From the NCBI GenBank assembly GCA_910584525.1, contig CAJUAT010000055.1, forward strand, positions 1-17,454: 17,454 bases of DNA, given 5' to 3'. The DNA comes from an uncultured Muribaculaceae bacterium. Lineage in GTDB: Bacteria; Bacteroidota; Bacteroidia; Bacteroidales; Muribaculaceae. A program made the translations under genes and the position numbers. Below, piece after piece: positions 8,101 to 15,309 of this stretch; within the stretch, counting starts at the first letter, position 1; the number at the start of each line of letters is the position of its first letter. A model generated the notes under the pieces. That model saw nothing but the letters and a program-made list of their open reading frames with translations, was not told the origin of the DNA and did no database searches.

Positions 8101-10710
8101 TTACTTCTTTTTGAGATTGCGGCGCGGTGCCTTGGTCACTGTCACCGGCTCCGTGTATCCGAGTTTGACATTGTCGAGAACCAGAACCGAACCCACGGCA
8201 AACGTATGGTACGTGTTCTCGGGCAGATGATGTTTGTAAGGAGTCACAGGCAGCGTTCCTTCCCATTCCTTGAGCTGAGATCCGGAAGGAATGTTCACTT
8301 CGGGAGTGACGCCCTCGGCGGTGGAACGGAAGCACACGTACAGTTTTGCCGCCTTCTTGCCGAAGGGATACGACGGTATAGCCACCGTGGCCGTGGTCAT
8401 GTCGGGCGTAGCCGACAGCTTCCGGGATGCTGTTCCAATGACATTTCCCTGAGCGTCGGTCACACGGAACTCTACCTCGGCCTGCTCGCCGTTGACGGGT
8501 GTATATTTGTAGTCGAACTGCAGCGAGACTGGGCGCGATGAGAAGGCCATACCCATGTTCTTGCCGCCGGCCACGCTGTAGCTGCCCAGGAACAGTTCGC
8601 CGGCACTTATGCTCAGATCCGACTTGGCGGGAGAGTTGGTGTTGTAATAGGTGGTGGTCCAGAACTCTCCCGTCATGGCAGGCTCGGTGCCGTTATGGCT
8701 GTAGCCTACGGAGCGGAGGGTGACCATGCCGCTGTTAAGGAACGTGGAAGGCACCATAAACCATGAGTTCTTGCACGTCGACCCGCTGTAGAAAGTAAGG
8801 TCGTTGAGAGATGCCCATCCGGCAGGCTGCTGGAGGTTGATGTTAACGACATTTCGGTATTTATCAATTGCTCCCACTATGTACTTTCCGCCCACCTGCA
8901 GGTCGGTGAACGTAAGACGCAGGGCATCGTCAGCCTCTGAGAAGTTGCCGTTAGGCACGGCGGCCTCCGCCTCCGTGGCGAAAGAGGGCACATCCTTGCG
9001 GAAGGCGCCGAGCGACACCTTGAGGGCGTCATAGGTAGCCGAAGGTGTAAGACCCGACACGGTGATGAAGCCGTTGTCGGCATCCCTTCTGATATTGCCG
9101 GCGCCTATCTGGGTGTTTCCATTATAGAGGGCGCCATTCTTGACGATATAGTCGCGAAGGGCCGCGTCGGAGGCGTTTACACGAATAACAGCAAAGCGGG
9201 CGAAGCCATCGCAGTCGAGCGTGTAGTCAGGCTCTGCCACACTCAGCGACACGCTACGCGTAAGCTTGCCGTATGTGGCCTCCACATCTATTAATGCCGC
9301 AGACACCGGAGCCACTTCCAGCACAAAACGATACGCATAGGGCAACGAGCCTTCGGGAGCCGTCACTGTCTCGACGCTCTTGACCTTCGCCTCCACCATC
9401 CTGTTGTGCTCGTCGGGAGCCTTGAAGCTTATCTTGTCTTTTATCAGCTGCGAGTTGGAGCAAACGGTAACCACAGCTTCCGTGCCGCGGAACGCCAAAG
9501 AGCCTTCGCCCGTAAGCGTATAGTCGACCCTGCCTATTTTTGCGGTAAGCTGCACGGGCTCCGAGAGCCGTGTCATGGCATCCTTGGCCTGCAGCTGTAC
9601 GGTATATTCTCCGGCGGGAAGGTTCTCTATGAAGTTCTTTATCTTCACCACGCCCATCTTGTCGGCATTGCGGAAGAGACCGGCCACGTCGACGCCGGCG
9701 CTTTTAAGCTGCTGCTGTGTAAGGTCGGGGGCGTTGAGGAGCTCCACGCTGCTGCCGAATGCGGGCGTGTAGCCGTTGTTGCTGATAACGGTGAGGGTAA
9801 CGCCGCCGAAACCGCCGAAAGCGAAGATGTCGAACTGCGGGCTGACGGGAATGGTCTCGTATTCAAACAGCGACAATTCCTCCTTGTCGGTGAAGTTCTT
9901 GGCACGCACCTCGGGAGCCGGTGCCGTAAACAGCTCGTCGCCGAGAGATACCGTGACGGTCTCGTTGACAACCTCGTCGTCGAACTGCACGTCAAGAGCA
10001 AGGTCGCCCGACTCGGTGCTTCCCGTTGCATTGATGGTCACCACGTAATGATGACGAGGCATAGCCTGGAAGCTTGCCGGCTCGATGGTGACACGCTTGC
10101 CTGAGGCGTTGGTGAGCGTAAGGCTCATCTTGACTTCGCCGTCGGAAGGGTCGATGAATGCGGGACGGTTCTCGTTCTGGGCAAACACCACCCAGTCGTG
10201 ACCTGCCGTCTGAACAGCCGCGCTGTAGGCGCTGAAGTTCTGTGTGAATTTATCGGTATAACGCACGGAAACCATGGCGTTGGCAAGCGTGGCGCACACG
10301 CTCACATCGCTGTTGGCTCCCGGTGACACATGAACATCGTTGACACCACTGTAGTATGGAAGTTCGAAACCCTCGCGTTCCATATCTCCATATGTGGCTT
10401 CTATCCTATAGTCGCCCATAGGAAATGATTTCTCCTTGTTGAAAGCGTCGATATTGGCCCATGTCTTTGAATAAGAGCCATCCGCGCTTTTCAACGATAT
10501 TGCGAAAGCATTGGCATCGGGAATCACGGGACACATGGTGTCGTCAGCACGCGTGCCGCCCCGCATTACCCGGCTGTCGGACGTCATGCGCAAGGATATC
10601 GTTCCCGAATCTCCTTCGCCGCCGCCCCATGGACTCTCGTCGCTGCACGACATCAGACCGCCTGCGGCCGCCATGCATATCAACGACAATCCCGTCATCA
10701 GTTTTCTCAT
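8101..10710 (-). CDS. large DUF4493 lipoprotein with divergent PCMD-like C-terminus
   Basis: This 869-residue predicted lipoprotein is the first gene of the long operon. The signal peptide ends Gly-Leu-Met-Ser-Cys (cysteine 22), followed by Ser-Asp-Glu-Ser-Pro-Trp-Gly. Residues 22-250 are DUF4493-like, with Pro-Met-Gly-Asp-Tyr-Arg at 97-102 and Leu-Pro-Tyr-Tyr-Ser-Gly near 117-122, the same landmarks as in the 421-residue protein. Arg54-Ala55 sits in Gly-Gly-Thr-Arg-Ala-Asp. Two or three Ig-like domains follow (about 285-395, 395-490, 495-585). From Val-Pro-Asn-Gly-Asn-Phe at 585-590 to about 853 there is a PCMD-like region that ends Val-Leu-Val-Leu-Asp-Asn-Val-Lys-Leu-Gly-Tyr, matching the end of the other two PCMD proteins but otherwise divergent. 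A basic tail (Arg-Arg-Asn-Leu-Lys-Lys-Lys) extends beyond. The leader is A-rich with no Shine-Dalgarno, normal for Bacteroidetes. Function unknown; surface structural or adhesive role inferred. Confidence 0.8.
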   Translation of the reverse strand: MRKLMTGLSLICMAAAGGLMSCSDESPWGGGEGDSGTISLRMTSDSRVMRGGTRADDTMCPVIPDANAFAISLKSADGSYSKTWANIDAFNKEKSFPMGDYRIEATYGDMEREGFELPYYSGVNDVHVSPGANSDVSVCATLANAMVSVRYTDKFTQNFSAYSAAVQTAGHDWVVFAQNENRPAFIDPSDGEVKMSLTLTNASGKRVTIEPASFQAMPRHHYVVTINATGSTESGDLALDVQFDDEVVNETVTVSLGDELFTAPAPEVRAKNFTDKEELSLFEYETIPVSPQFDIFAFGGFGGVTLTVISNNGYTPAFGSSVELLNAPDLTQQQLKSAGVDVAGLFRNADKMGVVKIKNFIENLPAGEYTVQLQAKDAMTRLSEPVQLTAKIGRVDYTLTGEGSLAFRGTEAVVTVCSNSQLIKDKISFKAPDEHNRMVEAKVKSVETVTAPEGSLPYAYRFVLEVAPVSAALIDVEATYGKLTRSVSLSVAEPDYTLDCDGFARFAVIRVNASDAALRDYIVKNGALYNGNTQIGAGNIRRDADNGFITVSGLTPSATYDALKVSLGAFRKDVPSFATEAEAAVPNGNFSEADDALRLTFTDLQVGGKYIVGAIDKYRNVVNINLQQPAGWASLNDLTFYSGSTCKNSWFMVPSTFLNSGMVTLRSVGYSHNGTEPAMTGEFWTTTYYNTNSPAKSDLSISAGELFLGSYSVAGGKNMGMAFSSRPVSLQFDYKYTPVNGEQAEVEFRVTDAQGNVIGTASRKLSATPDMTTATVAIPSYPFGKKAAKLYVCFRSTAEGVTPEVNIPSGSQLKEWEGTLPVTPYKHHLPENTYHTFAVGSVLVLDNVKLGYTEPVTVTKAPRRNLKKK

Positions 10711-10848
10711 TGTTATTGTTGTTTGTTATTTTCTGTTTAAACTTCTGCTCTTGACGCGGTCTCAATATATGGCCGGCGTCGTACGTTCTGTATTCATGTG
10801 CCCTGCTTGCCGCTTTGTCGCGGTTCGGGTCACGACAGTTTCCGGATA

Positions 10849-10856
10849 CAAAATTA
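10849..10856 (-). promoter_or_regulatory. candidate Bacteroides-type -7 box of the long operon
   Basis: Read on the minus strand the site is TAATTTTG, an exact match to the Bacteroides -7 consensus TAnnTTTG. No TTTG lies 19-21 bp upstream, so the -33 element is missing or degenerate; that position is instead covered by the perfect palindrome at 10863-10881. Transcription from here would give a leader of about 130 nt before ATG 10710. Confidence 0.4.
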
Positions 10857-10862
10857 CAATTT

Positions 10863-10881
10863 TTATTATCCCCGATAATAA
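10863..10881. promoter_or_regulatory. perfect 8-bp inverted repeat, candidate operator
   Basis: TTATTATC and GATAATAA are exact reverse complements separated by CCC. The palindrome lies just upstream of the candidate -7 box of the long operon, where the -33 element would be, so a bound dimer could control that promoter. AT-rich arms could also arise by chance. Seen in sequence; function inferred. Confidence 0.35.
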
Positions 10882-10897
10882 TTTAACGATAATATTA

Positions 10898-10911
10898 GGG
10901 ATAATTGTCCC
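10898..10911. promoter_or_regulatory. near-palindrome, second candidate operator
   Basis: GGGATAATTGTCCC is symmetrical except at one position pair (T opposite G). It shares the string ATTATCCC (one strand) with the palindrome 17 bp to the left and lies 54 bp before the DUF4923 start, so the pair could be two binding sites of one regulator serving both divergent transcripts. No TAnnTTTG box was found for the plus-strand gene in 10711-10964. Confidence 0.3.
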
Positions 10912-10964
10912 AAATGGAACAAATACAAAGAAGGAAATTATTCCAAATAAACCAAAAAAGAGTA

Positions 10965-11846
10965 ATGAAAGGATTAAAAAGGACACTTATGGCCCTGCTG
11001 CTGATGGCAGGCATGGTAAATTTTGCCAATGCGCAAAGCATCGAGGATCTGGGTAACATATTGGGAGGTCTGATAGGAGGCAAGAACCAAAACGGGGGCA
11101 ACTCCGGGGGAAGCCAGGGCAACGGCGGCTCCAACACCATCGGCAATCTGCTGGAGGGAGTATTCTCGTCGAGCAACATCACCGTTGCCGACCTTGCCGG
11201 CGAATGGGTCACCAACGGACCTGCCGTGAGCTTCACCACCGACAATTTCCTCAAGAAAGCGGGAGGCATAGCTGCCGCCGCCATGATCGAGAAGGAGATG
11301 GCCCAATATTACCAGCAGTATGGTCTCAACGGCTGCGCCGTATCCATAGGCACCGACGGCTCCTTCTCCATGAAGCTCAAATTCATGACTCTGAAGGGCA
11401 ACATCACCCTGACTTCCGAAAAAGGCGTGTTCAACTTCAACATCACGGCCCTGGGTTCCTTTAAGTTGGGTTCCATAAAATGCTACGCGCAGAAGTCGTA
11501 CAATTCCCTCAACCTGATGTTCGACGCCACGAAGTTCAAGACGCTCATCAGCAGCATCGCCCGGCTTACCGGCAACAAGCTCGCCACCACCCTCGGCTCG
11601 CTCCTCGACAGCTACGAAGGCCTTTGCGTCGGCTTCCGCCTCGACAAGACAGGCAACGCCCCGGCACAAAACAACAGCGGCAGCATCTTCGACCCCACAA
11701 ACCGCAATTCCGACTCCACGGGTAAAAACTCCGGCAGCAATACCGGCACCGGAAATTCAAACAACCCCGGCACCGGCAGCAATGGTAATTCTACCGGTTC
11801 ATCGGGTCTTGACTCGCTGATAAAGATACTCAAGGGCGGCCGATGA
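10965..11846 (+). CDS. DUF4923-type secreted protein
   Basis: This is a 293-residue exported protein. The signal peptide (1-24) ends Ala-Asn-Ala-Gln. The start is ATG 10965; the frame extends to a TTG at 10905, but that would put 20 polar residues before the signal peptide. A Gly/Asn-rich stretch (38-58) precedes a domain at about 70-230 that resembles DUF4923: Leu-Ala-Gly-Glu-Trp at 77-81, a Pro-Ala-Val-Ser-Phe strand, Lys-Lys-Ala-Gly-Gly, a Glu-Lys-Glu-Met-Ala-Gln-Tyr-Tyr helix, then strands with Gly-Ser-Phe-Ser-Met and Leu-Lys-Gly-Asn-Ile, the lipocalin-like layout common in this family. Residues 230-280 are a low-complexity Gly/Ser/Asn/Thr tail. It stands alone on the plus strand, divergent from the long operon. 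Its last 17 bp overlap the end of the convergent LRR gene. Function of the family is not established; the location is probably periplasm or outer membrane. Confidence 0.8.
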   Translation: MKGLKRTLMALLLMAGMVNFANAQSIEDLGNILGGLIGGKNQNGGNSGGSQGNGGSNTIGNLLEGVFSSSNITVADLAGEWVTNGPAVSFTTDNFLKKAGGIAAAAMIEKEMAQYYQQYGLNGCAVSIGTDGSFSMKLKFMTLKGNITLTSEKGVFNFNITALGSFKLGSIKCYAQKSYNSLNLMFDATKFKTLISSIARLTGNKLATTLGSLLDSYEGLCVGFRLDKTGNAPAQNNSGSIFDPTNRNSDSTGKNSGSNTGTGNSNNPGTGSNGNSTGSSGLDSLIKILKGGR

Positions 11847-13140
11847 TAACCTTCCTCGACTTTCTACCCTGACGCAGGATATAAAGTCCGGGACGCAGTC
11901 CTTCTGTTGTTCGCGACAGAAGATGCCCCTGCATATTGTACACCTCAACCGGACGATTGAAATCTATATCACCGTCATCCCCATCGCCGTTGTCCCTCTC
12001 GATTCCATTCAGGGATGACGGCCCTTTTTCGTAATCAGCCCTGAACAAGTCGTCGACTTCGCTGAAGTCGCTCTCTCTTATGTCTTGAAACAGGCTCCAG
12101 CAGTATTCAGTATTTCTGTATGCCGACAGACTTCCCTGGGGCACATACAAGGTTATGTTGTCATAATTCGAGAAAACATTCCTGTAAGCTCGCGGAGGCC
12201 GATTCGACAACACATATACACGGCGCAATGAACGGTTATTGGAGAAGGCCTCATCACACAGCATCTCCACATCAAGACACAGGTCTGCAAGATTATCGCA
12301 GCTGTCGAAAGCCCGGCTGTCAACCCTTTTTGCATTTCTTATCCTGACACTTCTAAGGTTAGCGGCCCCGGCGAATGCCCATTGAGACACCGATGCTTGC
12401 CCCATGTCTATGTCCAGATGCCCCACTTCCTTGCCATATACATTGAATACATGAGTCATTGCAATAGGATTGGCGGAGGCATCCTCGAATCTGACTCTGC
12501 TCCATTTATCGGGATCCGCTATATCAACGGTCTTCAGACCATTGCATCTCTGGAACGCGTTGCGACCTATGAATCTCAATGATTCACCGAAGCGCACCTC
12601 CGGCAATAGAGAGCACCACCCTAACGCCTCTTCTCCAAGGCTGACGAGATTTCTGAGATCCAACGGAGTGGCAAGCGTCGGGTTATCTCTCATTCCATAC
12701 TTGTCAATAACCTCCACTCCCGGCATCTCTATTTTTTTCAAGCTGTCATTCCTACTGATGCGTCCGAACCAAGTATATGGATATCCCGTGTAAATTATAC
12801 CATATCCTATTCGTCTTATTGTTTTCGGAAGTATCATTGTCGTGACATTATCAATACGTGTGAGTCCCCCCCCGCCACCTATACGGCCAACGATAGATGT
12901 CACGACATACTTCCTGCCTTCCGGATCAAAGCAGATCGAGTCTAAAATGAGCGGATTCGGCAGATTAACTCTGACACCGTTCTCGATTGGGTTCCAACCA
13001 CATATGGATACGGTATCTCCATTTTCATTATGCACCATGTATCTGATGCGATTATATTCAAACTGCCTGTATTCCCCATAAACCGATGTTGCAGTCATTA
13101 CCGCAACGATTAGCAATATCATTATCAGAACTTTCTTCAT
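11830..13140 (-). CDS. BspA-like leucine-rich-repeat protein with T9SS-type tail (unit 1)
   Basis: This is a 436-residue secreted protein. Residues 1-22 are a signal peptide. Residues about 95-345 hold BspA/LRR_5-type repeats: Thr-Ile-Arg-Arg-Ile-Gly, Leu-Arg-Phe-Ile-Gly-Arg-Asn-Ala-Phe-Gln-Arg-Cys near 188-199, Val-Asp-Ser-Arg-Ala-Phe-Asp-Ser-Cys near 273-281, then the usual closing Tyr-Val-Pro-Gln-Gly-Ser-Leu-x-x-Tyr near 332-341. An acidic linker (Asp-Gly-Asp-Asp-Gly-Asp, 385-391) leads to a C-terminal domain at about 395-436 (Val-Glu-Val-Tyr-Asn-Met-Gln-Gly, Gly-Leu-Tyr-Ile-Leu-Arg, Lys-Val-Ile-Ile) that looks like a type A T9SS sorting signal. So it is probably exported and surface-attached or released; such LRRs often bind host or bacterial ligands. 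It is head to head with a barrel protein and has a paralogue at 15310. Its 3' end overlaps the DUF4923 gene by 17 bp. The leader is long (about 170 nt from the predicted promoter). Confidence 0.83.
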   Translation of the reverse strand: MKKVLIMILLIVAVMTATSVYGEYRQFEYNRIRYMVHNENGDTVSICGWNPIENGVRVNLPNPLILDSICFDPEGRKYVVTSIVGRIGGGGGLTRIDNVTTMILPKTIRRIGYGIIYTGYPYTWFGRISRNDSLKKIEMPGVEVIDKYGMRDNPTLATPLDLRNLVSLGEEALGWCSLLPEVRFGESLRFIGRNAFQRCNGLKTVDIADPDKWSRVRFEDASANPIAMTHVFNVYGKEVGHLDIDMGQASVSQWAFAGAANLRSVRIRNAKRVDSRAFDSCDNLADLCLDVEMLCDEAFSNNRSLRRVYVLSNRPPRAYRNVFSNYDNITLYVPQGSLSAYRNTEYCWSLFQDIRESDFSEVDDLFRADYEKGPSSLNGIERDNGDGDDGDIDFNRPVEVYNMQGHLLSRTTEGLRPGLYILRQGRKSRKVIIGRP

Positions 13141-13317
13141 TCCTACAGATTGATGATGTTATATGATTTGTATACAAAACTCTTTCATGACTGCACAGTC
13201 CCGCGAATGCGCCGTTACCGCATTATAAAATATCATGAACAGAGTCTATCCACATAATTCTATAGCCATTTGCAAATTTGAACCAAACCATTTATTACTC
13301 AGGATTGTTCTATTGCA

Positions 13318-13349
13318 CAAAGATAACTCTTTATTTCATATTATACAAA
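13318..13349 (-). promoter_or_regulatory. Bacteroides-type promoter for the unit 1 LRR gene
   Basis: On the minus strand TTTG (13349-13346) is followed after exactly 20 bp by TATCTTTG (13325-13318), a full match to the Bacteroides -33/-7 consensus. The same two boxes with the same spacing occur before the unit 2 LRR gene. The promoter lies about 178 bp before ATG 13140 and just upstream of the start chosen for the divergent barrel gene. Confidence 0.65.
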
Positions 13350-13375
13350 CAATTAACAATAAAAAAGCATTCGTC

Positions 13376-15289
13376 ATGTTCTCCGAAGATTCCATCAACA
13401 AAAAACAGGTCTTGTTCCAAGGTGAAGCCAATTCATTACTCTCAATCGGAGATAATACCAATGACCCATATCTGTCTCCGACTCCCGACCATTTCCCTCT
13501 TGTCGCATTCTCCCCCGTACCCCGCGATTTCCAGATTCTTCTGGATTGTGATGACACGGAATTATGCGTGAATCCTCCCGGCTATGACGGTTCTCCGGAA
13601 TACGACACACTCCTTGAAGAAATCACGAGTTCTCTGAAAGAGTCCGGATTCAACACCATCGTAATGATGGGTTCCTATAAAGGATGCGAGGGTATGATGG
13701 AGGCGGCTCTCGACACCATCGGCACTGACGGGAAGGACTGTGATATCGCTTCCATTTTTGTAACACTTCCGAGATATCGCGAGTCATTCGCCGCAATGGA
13801 AGATCTGATCAGTCATTTCTCCAATAAAAAGTCATTGAAAGGAAAATCTTATCCCCGCGCATTTCTTGTTATGGGGGAGTCTCGGTTCAACGATTGGAGT
13901 CAGTCGGTATTCGGGTTGCAATATCAAGGCACCAAAGACGATGTCGACCGGTTTGAATGGAATATGTTTACCGTTCCATACATCTATTTCAAGCAATGGA
14001 GAGACCGATGGTTATTTTTCTCAAATCTCGGAAGTTCAGGCGACCACTATAATCCTGATACCGGAGAATGGGAAGTCTATCCTCTGGAGAACACCGACAA
14101 TACCGGAGAACCTCCTTACCGCAGTCAGTTCTCCGGCAACGCGAAAAATCAGGAACAATATCTGGAAGCAATGCAACTGCTGTTCCATCCCGGTTTATGG
14201 TGCTGCGACTTCTTCCCTTTCGTGATTGATAAAGAAAACTGCACCGCCGCCGGCCTCTCTTTCGACAGTTCTTCCTCTCTTACGGATATGACAAATACGA
14301 CAAACCATAGATTCCTGTCGAAAAGAACACGACAATACTATCATATCCTTGAGTGTTTCCTCAAGAAGTCAAAAGAAACGCAAAGACCTTTCTGGGCTTT
14401 CCTCTGCACATCCGCCACCGGACCCTGGAACGCCTCTCTTCAACAATTTGACTACTTCCATCCGATTCCGACTATCGGGATGCTCCGATACTCAGCGTTC
14501 AATGCTCTGGCATTAGGAGCGCAAGGCCTCGTATGCTGGCAATACGGAATGGGACTGAGCCGACAGTTTCTCGACAGGAATATGGATTGCGATGTAGTCT
14601 TCGATTCTCCCCTGAAAGCCGCCGTTCCCTCCAGCCCCGTTCCAGGATTATCTTCAGTATCCCTTATTTACCGCGACAATCAGCTGTGGAAGAACGTAAG
14701 AACTGTCATAAATGAAGTTCGTTCGCTCGAAAAAATTTTCCTCGGCACAACTGTCAGATACCATGCCCATTATTTCCCAGGTGAAATTCCGCAAGAATAT
14801 GAAGGCTTGACCAACCTATTCAGTCTGATTCAGAACCCGGGACTCAGTCTAGGGCCGATAGCATCTATCAGCTTCAGCAATCCTCAATCAGAGGGCATGT
14901 TGCTGTCAATGATAGAGACGAGAAATCCCGAACCCACTCAGAATCCTGTAGAACCCGCAAATTCAGAAGAACCCGGCAGCATCGACCTGCCTCCTGTCAC
15001 AAACTACGTCCTGAACAAATATATCGTAATTGTAAATCATGACGCCTTTAATTTCCAAGGCACAATAACGATAAATTTCAGAGATAACTATGCGACACTG
15101 ACCGTATTCGACAATTTCGAACACTCTGCCGTTACTCCCCCTGTCAATCCACCAGTGCCGGAAGTAACTCCGGAAAATATATTCCCCGTTGAATCCGACA
15201 CTCATTCATCGAAGACAAAAGACAAGTCTTCCATCGATGTCAGATTGTTGCCGGGAAGCATGCACATCATAAAGTACTGGAGAATATAA
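13376..15289 (+). CDS. putative glycoside-hydrolase-like TIM-barrel protein (unit 1, full length)
   Basis: This is a 637-residue protein that I cannot assign to a named family. It looks like a clan GH-A-type barrel with a C-terminal beta-sandwich. Landmarks: Gly-Phe-Asn-Thr-Ile-Val-Met-Met-Gly-Ser at 91-100 (a barrel strand), Phe-Leu-Val-Met-Gly-Glu-Ser at 163-169 with candidate acidic residue Glu168, Pro-Phe-Trp-Ala-Phe at 338-342, and Arg-Tyr-Ser-Ala-Phe-Asn-Ala-Leu-Ala-Leu-Gly-Ala-Gln-Gly-Leu-Val-Cys-Trp-Gln-Tyr-Gly at 371-391, a pattern seen in several glycosidase barrels. Residues about 490-637 resemble a glycosidase beta-sandwich (Val-Asn-His-Asp, then Leu-Leu-Pro-Gly-Ser near the end) but carry two proline-rich insertions (517-542, 586-605). 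No signal peptide. Start: 13376 matches the N-terminal length of the second copy; an in-frame ATG at 13235 would add 47 residues, and its upstream bases resemble those before the second copy's start. Substrate unknown. Confidence 0.6.
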   Translation: MFSEDSINKKQVLFQGEANSLLSIGDNTNDPYLSPTPDHFPLVAFSPVPRDFQILLDCDDTELCVNPPGYDGSPEYDTLLEEITSSLKESGFNTIVMMGSYKGCEGMMEAALDTIGTDGKDCDIASIFVTLPRYRESFAAMEDLISHFSNKKSLKGKSYPRAFLVMGESRFNDWSQSVFGLQYQGTKDDVDRFEWNMFTVPYIYFKQWRDRWLFFSNLGSSGDHYNPDTGEWEVYPLENTDNTGEPPYRSQFSGNAKNQEQYLEAMQLLFHPGLWCCDFFPFVIDKENCTAAGLSFDSSSSLTDMTNTTNHRFLSKRTRQYYHILECFLKKSKETQRPFWAFLCTSATGPWNASLQQFDYFHPIPTIGMLRYSAFNALALGAQGLVCWQYGMGLSRQFLDRNMDCDVVFDSPLKAAVPSSPVPGLSSVSLIYRDNQLWKNVRTVINEVRSLEKIFLGTTVRYHAHYFPGEIPQEYEGLTNLFSLIQNPGLSLGPIASISFSNPQSEGMLLSMIETRNPEPTQNPVEPANSEEPGSIDLPPVTNYVLNKYIVIVNHDAFNFQGTITINFRDNYATLTVFDNFEHSAVTPPVNPPVPEVTPENIFPVESDTHSSKTKDKSSIDVRLLPGSMHIIKYWRI

Positions 15290-15291
15290 TG

Positions 15292-15309
15292 CATGGATTC
15301 CCTTCCATG
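15292..15309. repeat. small inverted repeat between convergent genes
   Basis: CATGGA and TCCATG are exact reverse complements around a 6-base loop and fill almost the entire 20 bp between the stop of the unit 1 barrel gene (15289) and the stop of the unit 2 LRR gene (15310). A role as a two-way terminator is possible, but there is no T-run on either side and the stem is only 6 bp. Confidence 0.35.

Larger units (their letters stand above)
97..10710 (-). other. probable eight-gene surface-assembly operon
   Basis: Eight minus-strand genes follow one another with spacings, from upstream to downstream, of 1 bp, 8 bp, 8 bp overlap, 4 bp overlap, 11 bp, 15 bp and 13 bp, and no room for internal terminators. 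This supports one transcript starting in the divergent region to the right of 10710. Six gene products are predicted lipoproteins or outer-membrane barrels; the last two act on membrane lipids. Internal promoters were not searched for in coding sequence, so the two lipid-enzyme genes could also have their own start. Confidence 0.65.

Noticed and set aside
10905..10964. Upstream TTG start for the DUF4923-type protein
   Set aside because: It would place 20 polar residues before a normal signal peptide; ATG 10965 gives a standard signal.
10974..11669. Minus-strand open frame (231 codons) opposite the DUF4923-type gene
   Set aside because: The plus-strand reading has a signal peptide and a family-like domain; the minus-strand one has neither.
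11655..11810. Gly/Ser/Asn/Thr-rich coding tail as a tandem repeat array or CRISPR-like repeat
   Set aside because: No regular period; it is a low-complexity protein tail.
13235..13375. 47-residue N-terminal extension of the unit 1 barrel protein
   Set aside because: Not chosen as the start because the unit 2 paralogue begins at the point matching 13376 and the segment contains the LRR promoter; kept as an open alternative in the findings.
15292..15309. Hairpin as a bidirectional intrinsic terminator
   Set aside because: Stem of only 6 bp and no T-run on either side; recorded as an inverted repeat only.
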